Program-made: the position numbers and the translations under genes
Assembly (NCBI RefSeq): GCF_007678455.1
Contig: NZ_VEEP01000015.1
Span: 1-39,350, forward strand
Source: Cytobacillus oceanisediminis 2691
GTDB taxonomy: Bacteria; Bacillota; Bacilli; Bacillales; Cytobacillaceae
Length of the DNA stretch: 39,350 nt
Reading direction: 5' to 3'
The notes under the pieces: model-generated
The model's database searches: none
What the model was told of the DNA's origin: nothing
Seen by the model: only the letters and a program-made list of their open reading frames with translations
Part shown: in pieces, positions 34,450-39,350 of the stretch
Layout of the letters: every line of letters begins with the position of its first letter
Position numbering within the stretch: position 1 is the stretch's first letter

Positions 34450-35781
34450 ATGAAGAAATATTTCGAGTTTGATAAGCTTGGCACGAATTATCGCCGCGAA
34501 TTCATTGGCGGAATGACCACGTTCCTTGCAATGGCGTATATCCTGATTGTAAATCCTAATGTACTCACACTGTCAGACATAAAGGATCTTCCGGAAGCAT
34601 TGAGAATGGATGCTGGTGCTGTATTCGTGGCAACAGCTCTTGCAGCGGCGATTGGCTCCATCATTATGGGTTTGATCGGAAAATACCCAATTGCCCTGGC
34701 GCCGGGTATGGGCTTGAATGCCTTCTTTGCTTACACAGTTGTTCTAAGCCACGGTGCACCATGGCAGCATGCGCTTGCAGCAGTGTTTATCTCAAGTGTA
34801 TTCTTCCTGCTGCTAACGATTACAGGCTGGCGTGAAAAATTGATCAATGCCATCCCAGTTGAACTAAAGCACGCAGTCGGAGCAGGGATTGGATTGTTCA
34901 TCACCTTTATCGGATTGAAGAATGCAGGTATCATCGTCGATAATCCGGCAACGCTCGTTGGGTTAGGCGACCTGACAAACGCCAACACATTGCTTGCGCT
35001 TTTCGGATTGTTAATCACCGTCATCATGCTGACAAGAGGCATTCACGGTGCGGTATTCTTCGGCATTATCATCAGCGTCATCGTTGGTATGGTTTTTAAT
35101 CTTATTGAAACACCTGAAAAAGTAGTTGGTGCAGTACCAAGCGTAGCGCCAACCTTTGGAGCTGTTTTCACGGCATTCGGCGATCCATCTTTCTACACAT
35201 CGACCATGCTCGGTATCATTTTGACTTTCCTGTTCGTCGATTTCTTTGATAATGCAGGTACACTGGTTGCAGTTGCCAATCAGGCAGGCTTAATGAAAGA
35301 AAACAAGCTGCCTCGCGCAGGACGTGCGCTATTTGCAGATTCAATCGCATCCCTTGTTGGTTCCATCTTCGGAACATCGACAACAACATCGTATATTGAA
35401 TCATCTGCAGGTGTAGCTTCAGGAGCGCGAAGCGGATTTGCTTCTTTAGTAACAGCAGGATTCTTCCTGTTATCGCTATTCTTTTTCCCGCTGCTTTCAG
35501 TGGTCACTTCAGCCGTAACAGCACCAGCATTGATCATCGTTGGTGTACTGATGGTTTCTTCACTTGGGAAAATCGAATGGGGCCGCTTTGAAATCGCAGT
35601 ACCATCATTCCTTACAATGATTGCGATGCCATTGTCATCCAGCATCGCAACTGGGATTGCGGCAGGATTCATCTTTTATCCAATCACCATGCTCGTGAAG
35701 GGGAAATCAAAAGATGTCCATCCGATTATGTACCTGTTCTTCGTCATCTTCGTTCTATACTTTGTGTTTTTAACAGAATAG
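34450..35781 (+). CDS. pbuG: Hypoxanthine/guanine permease, NCS2 (AzgA-like) family
   Basis: A 443-residue purine permease with 12-14 hydrophobic segments. The start YFEFDKLGTNYRREFIGGMTTFL, the Q/N-free TAFGDPSFYTSTMLGIIL and the motif GTSTTTSYIESSAGVASGAR are typical of AzgA/PbuG proteins. It follows guaA as in B. subtilis and has its own guanine riboswitch. AGGGGGAAAAG precedes the ATG. Confidence 0.95.
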   Translation: MKKYFEFDKLGTNYRREFIGGMTTFLAMAYILIVNPNVLTLSDIKDLPEALRMDAGAVFVATALAAAIGSIIMGLIGKYPIALAPGMGLNAFFAYTVVLSHGAPWQHALAAVFISSVFFLLLTITGWREKLINAIPVELKHAVGAGIGLFITFIGLKNAGIIVDNPATLVGLGDLTNANTLLALFGLLITVIMLTRGIHGAVFFGIIISVIVGMVFNLIETPEKVVGAVPSVAPTFGAVFTAFGDPSFYTSTMLGIILTFLFVDFFDNAGTLVAVANQAGLMKENKLPRAGRALFADSIASLVGSIFGTSTTTSYIESSAGVASGARSGFASLVTAGFFLLSLFFFPLLSVVTSAVTAPALIIVGVLMVSSLGKIEWGRFEIAVPSFLTMIAMPLSSSIATGIAAGFIFYPITMLVKGKSKDVHPIMYLFFVIFVLYFVFLTE

Positions 35782-35789
35782 ACATTTCG

Positions 35790-35818
35790 GTCCAGCGGAT
35801 GCCGCTGGATCTTTTTTT
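35790..35818 (+). terminator. pbuG terminator
   Basis: TCCAGCGG and CCGCTGGA pair around ATG and are followed by seven Ts. Confidence 0.9.
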
Positions 35819-35854
35819 GGCAAAATTTGAAGACTGCCAGGTAAACACTTCAGA

Positions 35855-35883
35855 TTGACTTCTAAATTCTCCTTATATACGAT
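35855..35883 (+). promoter_or_regulatory. SigA-type promoter of glcT
   Basis: TTGACT (35855-35860) and TACGAT (35878-35883) with 17-base spacing. Confidence 0.6.
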
Positions 35884-35917
35884 ATTCCCATAGAACAAGC
35901 TGAAACGGGGAAACGGC

Positions 35918-36760
35918 ATGGACAGAATCGAAGTGAAAAAAGGCTTGAACAATAATGTATTGATTGCTGACCATCCAACATTCGGGGAAGTCATCATGAT
36001 TGGCAAGGGAATTGGCTTCAACCGGAAAAAGGGAGACCTGATCGAAGAGGGCCAGGCGGAGAAAATGTTTGTCCTCAAGGATGAAAAAGAGCAGGCAAAC
36101 TACATCAAGCTTTTGCCTTTTGTTGAAAATGACCTGCACGAAGCAATCATATCTTCCATTGAATTAATCAAGAAACGGACAGCTGGCCAGCTGAATGAAC
36201 ACATCCATGTCGCCTTGACGGACCACTTGATGTTTGCAGTAACAAGGATTTCAAAGGGGATGGAGTTCAAAAATCCATTTTTGGTGGAAACAAAGACACT
36301 ATATCCAATGGAATTTGAGATTGCTAAAGAAGTGGTTCAGCTTATCAAGGATCGATCCGGAATTGAACTTCCTGATGGAGAAATCGGTTTTGTTGCCCTC
36401 CATATCCATAGCGCCATCATGAATCGCAATCTGTCTGATGTGAACAAACACTCACAGCTTGTGACAAAACTAGTACAAATGATTGAAGAAAACCTGGATG
36501 TCGAAATCGATAAAGAAGACATAGACTATATGAGGCTTGTCCGCCACATACGTTTTACCATCGAGAGGGTCAATAACGGAGAAAAAGTAGAAGAACCGGA
36601 AAAATTTGCAACCCTCTTGAAAGAGGAATACCCTCTGTGTTACAATCTTTCGTGGAAACTCATTAAAGTGATGCAGCAGACCTTGAAAAAACAAGTATTC
36701 GATGCCGAAGCCGTGTATCTGACGATGCATCTGCAAAGGCTTCAGAAAAAAGTTAAATAA
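35918..36760 (+). CDS. glcT: BglG-family transcription antiterminator GlcT
   Basis: A 280-residue antiterminator: RNA-binding CAT domain (residues 1-~58, IEVKKGLNNNVLI) and two PTS regulation domains (PRD1 ~65-170, with HIHVALTDHL; PRD2 ~175-280, with VRHIRFTIERV). It should bind the RAT in the ptsG leader and prevent termination when glucose is present; phosphorylation of PRD histidines by PTS proteins controls it. It lies directly upstream of ptsG, as in B. subtilis. GGGG precedes the ATG. Confidence 0.95.
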   Translation: MDRIEVKKGLNNNVLIADHPTFGEVIMIGKGIGFNRKKGDLIEEGQAEKMFVLKDEKEQANYIKLLPFVENDLHEAIISSIELIKKRTAGQLNEHIHVALTDHLMFAVTRISKGMEFKNPFLVETKTLYPMEFEIAKEVVQLIKDRSGIELPDGEIGFVALHIHSAIMNRNLSDVNKHSQLVTKLVQMIEENLDVEIDKEDIDYMRLVRHIRFTIERVNNGEKVEEPEKFATLLKEEYPLCYNLSWKLIKVMQQTLKKQVFDAEAVYLTMHLQRLQKKVK

Positions 36761-36778
36761 GCAGTTATATCTTACGTG

Positions 36779-36804
36779 TTACTGATTCGATCAGGCATGA
36801 GTAA
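36779..36804 (+). promoter_or_regulatory. Ribonucleic antiterminator (RAT) of ptsG
   Basis: An imperfect hairpin with TTACTGATT on the left and GAGTAA on the right, including GATTCGATCAGGCATGAG, matches the GlcT target seen in Bacillus ptsG leaders. Its right arm (36794-36804) is also the left arm of the terminator, so the two are mutually exclusive. Confidence 0.88.
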
Positions 36805-36882
36805 AGAATGTAATTGAAATGGAGTTTTATGGGTACTATATCCGTATGCTTCTTTTCGATACACCTTACTCATGCCTTTTTT
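36794..36882 (+). terminator. GlcT-controlled terminator in the ptsG leader
   Basis: GGCATGAGTAA (36794-36804) pairs perfectly with TTACTCATGCC (36866-36876), followed by six Ts; the loop of about 60 bases is unusually long. Confidence 0.85.
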
Positions 36883-36940
36883 ATTTGTTTTTTTAATGTT
36901 TGTAACCGCTTTAAGAGAAAAAATTTCAGGAGGTCTTCCT

Positions 36941-39016
36941 ATGTTTAAGAAAGCTTTTGGTGTTCTTCAAAAAGTAGGTAAAGCGCTGATGCTTCCGGTT
37001 GCACTACTTCCGGCAGCGGGTATTCTGCTTGCACTTGGTGCTGCGCTTAGAAACCCTGCTTTGTTAGAGCTTGCTCCATTTTTAAATAACGGCGGCGTCG
37101 ATCTGGTTGCTGCTGTCATGCAAAAAGCCGGAGATATTGTCTTCGGAAACCTTCCGCTGTTATTCGCGGTTGGTGTAGCTGTTGGTTTAGCGGGCGGTGA
37201 GGGTGTTGCCGGTCTTGCTGCGATTATCGGATACCTGATCATGAACGTGACAATGGGTACTGTCTTAGGCATTACTCCAGAAGATGTCAACGGACTGAAC
37301 TACGCAAATATCTTGGGTGTCCCAACACTTCAGACAGGGGTGTTCGGTGGTATCATCGTGGGTATAATTGCCGCAGCTCTTTACAATAAGTTCTTTGAAA
37401 TCGAATTGCCTTCTTACCTTGGTTTCTTTGCAGGTAAGCGTTTCGTCCCGATTATCACTGCCGGAACAGCCATCCTGCTTGGATTGGTAATGATGGTTAT
37501 CTGGCCTCCAATCCAAAACGGCCTGAATGCATTCTCGCAAAACATGGTTCACGCAAACTTGACTTTATCAGCATTTATCTTTGGTGTGGTTGAACGTTCA
37601 TTAATTCCTTTCGGTCTGCACCATATCTTCTATTCACCATTCTGGTATGAATTTGGTCAGTACACTACTCAAGCTGGAGAAGTTGTTCGCGGGGACCAGC
37701 GTATCTTCATGGCCCAAATTGCAGATAACGTACAAAATCTTACTGCAGGTACATTCATGACAGGTAAATTCCCGTTCATGATGTTCGGTCTTCCAGCTGC
37801 AGCATTGGCTATTTATCATGAAGCACGTCCTGAAAGAAAAGTGGTAGTCGGCGGTCTAATGGTTTCTGCTGCCCTGACTTCATTCTTAACAGGTATTACA
37901 GAACCACTTGAGTTCTCATTCTTGTTCGTAGCACCAGTGCTTTTCGGAGTACACGCCATTTTTGCTGGTCTATCATTCATGACAATGCATCTATTAAATG
38001 TAAAAATCGGTATGACTTTCTCTGGTGGTCTTATTGACTACATTCTGTTTGGATTGATCAACCCGCAGACAAACGCATGGATTGTAATCCCTGTAGGCCT
38101 AGTCTTCGCGGTCATCTACTACTTCGGGTTCCGTTTCGCAATTCGTAAGTTCAACCTGATGACACCAGGCCGTGAAGCAGTTGAAGAAGATGGGGAAGAA
38201 GGCGGAGTGAAGGGACAAGTTAGTGACCTTCCATATGAAGTCCTTGATGCAATGGGCGGTAAAGAAAACATCGCTCACCTTGATGCATGTATCACACGAC
38301 TTCGTGTATCAGTTAATGATATTGGCAGCGTCGATAAAGATCGCTTGAAAAAGCTGGGTGCTGCTGGAGTCCTTGAAGTCGGCAACAACATCCAGGCAAT
38401 TTTCGGACCGCGTTCAGAGACTATTAAAGGTCAGATGAAGGACATCATGAGCGGTAAAAGACCTCGTCCTGTAGAAACGAACCAGGCAACAGAGGTTGAG
38501 CAGCAAATTGAAGAAGTGAATCCGGAAGCATTGCAGACTCATCATGATGCAGATTCCGCAGCTGAAACATTCGTTTCTCCTATTAAAGGGGAGATAAAAC
38601 CAATTACAGAAGTCCCTGACCAGGTATTCTCTGGAAAAATGATGGGTGACGGTTTTGCAATCGTACCTGCTGAAGGTACAATTGTTTCACCGGTAGACGG
38701 AAAGATCGTAAACCTTTTCCCAACAAAGCATGCAATCGGAATCCTCTCTGACTCTGGACGGGAGATCCTTATTCATGTGGGTATCGATACGGTTAATCTG
38801 AAGGGACAAGGGTTCGAAACACTTGTTTCTGAAAATGACACTGTCACAAAAGGACAGCCGTTATTGAAGGTGGATCTTGATTACATCAAGGAAAACGCAA
38901 CGTCTATCATTACTCCAATCGTATTCACTAATCTATCTGAAGGCGAAAGCATTGTCATCAACAAAGAGGGTAATGTGGATGTGAAAGACGAGAATATCAT
39001 TACGATATCTAAATAA
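36941..39016 (+). CDS. ptsG: PTS glucose transporter subunit IICBA
   Basis: A 691-residue glucose permease/phosphotransferase. The IIC domain (~1-410) has about ten membrane segments with [20 protein letters not shown] and PLGLHHI-like [15 protein letters not shown] (~425-500) has the phospho-Cys C450 ([10 protein letters not shown]); IIA (~535-691) has the phospho-His H612 ([10 protein letters not shown]). The order C-B-A is usual for Bacillus PtsG. The frame opens at 36872 within the leader, but AGGAGG before ATG 36941 fixes the start. Controlled by the GlcT/RAT switch. Confidence 0.96.
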   Translation: MFKKAFGVLQKVGKALMLPVALLPAAGILLALGAALRNPALLELAPFLNNGGVDLVAAVMQKAGDIVFGNLPLLFAVGVAVGLAGGEGVAGLAAIIGYLIMNVTMGTVLGITPEDVNGLNYANILGVPTLQTGVFGGIIVGIIAAALYNKFFEIELPSYLGFFAGKRFVPIITAGTAILLGLVMMVIWPPIQNGLNAFSQNMVHANLTLSAFIFGVVERSLIPFGLHHIFYSPFWYEFGQYTTQAGEVVRGDQRIFMAQIADNVQNLTAGTFMTGKFPFMMFGLPAAALAIYHEARPERKVVVGGLMVSAALTSFLTGITEPLEFSFLFVAPVLFGVHAIFAGLSFMTMHLLNVKIGMTFSGGLIDYILFGLINPQTNAWIVIPVGLVFAVIYYFGFRFAIRKFNLMTPGREAVEEDGEEGGVKGQVSDLPYEVLDAMGGKENIAHLDACITRLRVSVNDIGSVDKDRLKKLGAAGVLEVGNNIQAIFGPRSETIKGQMKDIMSGKRPRPVETNQATEVEQQIEEVNPEALQTHHDADSAAETFVSPIKGEIKPITEVPDQVFSGKMMGDGFAIVPAEGTIVSPVDGKIVNLFPTKHAIGILSDSGREILIHVGIDTVNLKGQGFETLVSENDTVTKGQPLLKVDLDYIKENATSIITPIVFTNLSEGESIVINKEGNVDVKDENIITISK

Positions 39017-39024
39017 GGTAAATA

Positions 39025-39061
39025 AACAGCTGGTCTCCCGGATGGAGATCAGCTGTTTTTA
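39025..39061 (+). terminator. ptsG terminator
   Basis: AACAGCTGGTCTCC and GGAGATCAGCTGTT pair (one G-T) around a six-base loop, followed by TTTAT. Confidence 0.88.
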
Positions 39062-39120
39062 TATACAGAAGGAAAGTGAACAATCGAAACTTTTCCCAAT
39101 TATTTCAAGGTATAATCGTA

Positions 39121-39149
39121 TTGACTCTGCGCATGTCGGGTGATAGTAT
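39121..39149 (+). promoter_or_regulatory. rRNA operon promoter P1
   Basis: TTGACT (39121-39126) and TAGTAT (39144-39149), 17 bases apart, about 90 bases upstream of a second strong promoter: the tandem arrangement of Bacillus rrn operons. Confidence 0.75.
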
Positions 39150-39212
39150 ATAGAAACAGTCGCGAACAGGTTAACAACATTTTGGTGATGAAAAAATAAA
39201 ATCAAAAAGCTG

Positions 39213-39242
39213 TTGACATTCAACGCTGTGATGTGATAAATT
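39213..39242 (+). promoter_or_regulatory. rRNA operon promoter P2
   Basis: A perfect TTGACA (39213-39218) is followed by GATAAA/TAAATT at 16-18 bases (39235-39242). The exact -10 is uncertain. Confidence 0.7.
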
Positions 39243-39274
39243 ATTAAAGTCGCTTCTGAGCGGCGCACACAATT

Positions 39275-39287
39275 TGCTCTTTGAAAA
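39275..39287 (+). promoter_or_regulatory. boxA antitermination element of an rRNA leader
   Basis: TGCTCTTTGAAAA followed by CTAAACAAAC is the conserved pre-16S leader of Bacillaceae rRNA operons (NusB/NusE binding). The 16S gene should begin beyond the window end. Confidence 0.85.
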
Positions 39288-39350
39288 CTAAACAAACAAG
39301 CGTCAACAAACAATAAATTATCATGCTTCTATTAATAGAAGACATGAGCC

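Overview
The window looks like a chromosomal segment from a spore-forming Bacillaceae relative (aerobic, low-to-mid GC Firmicute). The evidence is AGGAGG-type ribosome binding sites, frequent TTG/GTG starts, T-rich intrinsic terminators, a perfect CIRCE operator, purine riboswitches, a GlcT-type RAT site, and gene orders known from the Bacillus subtilis chromosome (ydiK-ydiL-groES-groEL; yeaC-yeaD-yebA-guaA-pbuG). Species cannot be fixed from the sequence alone; a Mesobacillus/Cytobacillus-like organism is only a guess.

Layout. 1-4.1 kb: ydiK/ydiL on the minus strand, a GNAT acetyltransferase, then the HrcA/CIRCE-controlled groES-groEL operon. 4.2-8.7 kb: a YfmJ-type NADP-dependent oxidoreductase, a cysteine-rich protein of unknown function on the minus strand, and a LytTR regulator followed by an acetyl-CoA hydrolase/CoA-transferase. 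8.8-17.8 kb: a tightly packed operon hypA-hypB-hypF-hypC-hypD-hypE, a cytochrome-b5-like gene, hydrogenase small and large subunits, and a maturation endopeptidase. It holds everything expected for a soluble, cytoplasmic, group-2a-like uptake [NiFe] hydrogenase. 18-19.5 kb: a MerR-type HTH plus coiled-coil protein and an ECF vitamin-transporter S component. 19.8-21.5 kb: three tandem minus-strand paralogues, each carrying exactly five copies of a 16-residue Ser/Asn/Asp/Ala/Gln-rich repeat. 21.9-24.3 kb: an exported SoxB-like thiosulfohydrolase homologue followed by an exported DsrE-family protein. 24.5-27.7 kb: an orphan ABC substrate-binding lipoprotein, a secreted lipase-like hydrolase and a small hypothetical protein. 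27.9-32.3 kb: MoxR ATPase, DUF58 protein and membrane transglutaminase. 32.3-35.8 kb: guaA and pbuG, each behind its own guanine-type riboswitch. 35.9-39.0 kb: glcT and ptsG with a RAT/terminator switch between them. The last ~230 bases carry the tandem promoters and boxA leader of an rRNA operon whose 16S gene lies beyond the window.

How the genes work together. The hydrogenase operon is self-contained: HypA/B insert nickel, HypF/E make cyanide ligands, HypC/D assemble the Fe(CN)2CO unit, HupD trims the large subunit, and SL oxidise H2. There is no membrane cytochrome-b subunit and no Tat signal, and a soluble b5-type haem protein sits directly upstream of the small subunit. Other points of interest are the three-gene five-repeat family (possible self-assembling or spore-surface proteins) and the SoxB-DsrE pair with no other Sox genes in view. 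Purine and glucose uptake genes are each under RNA-based control.
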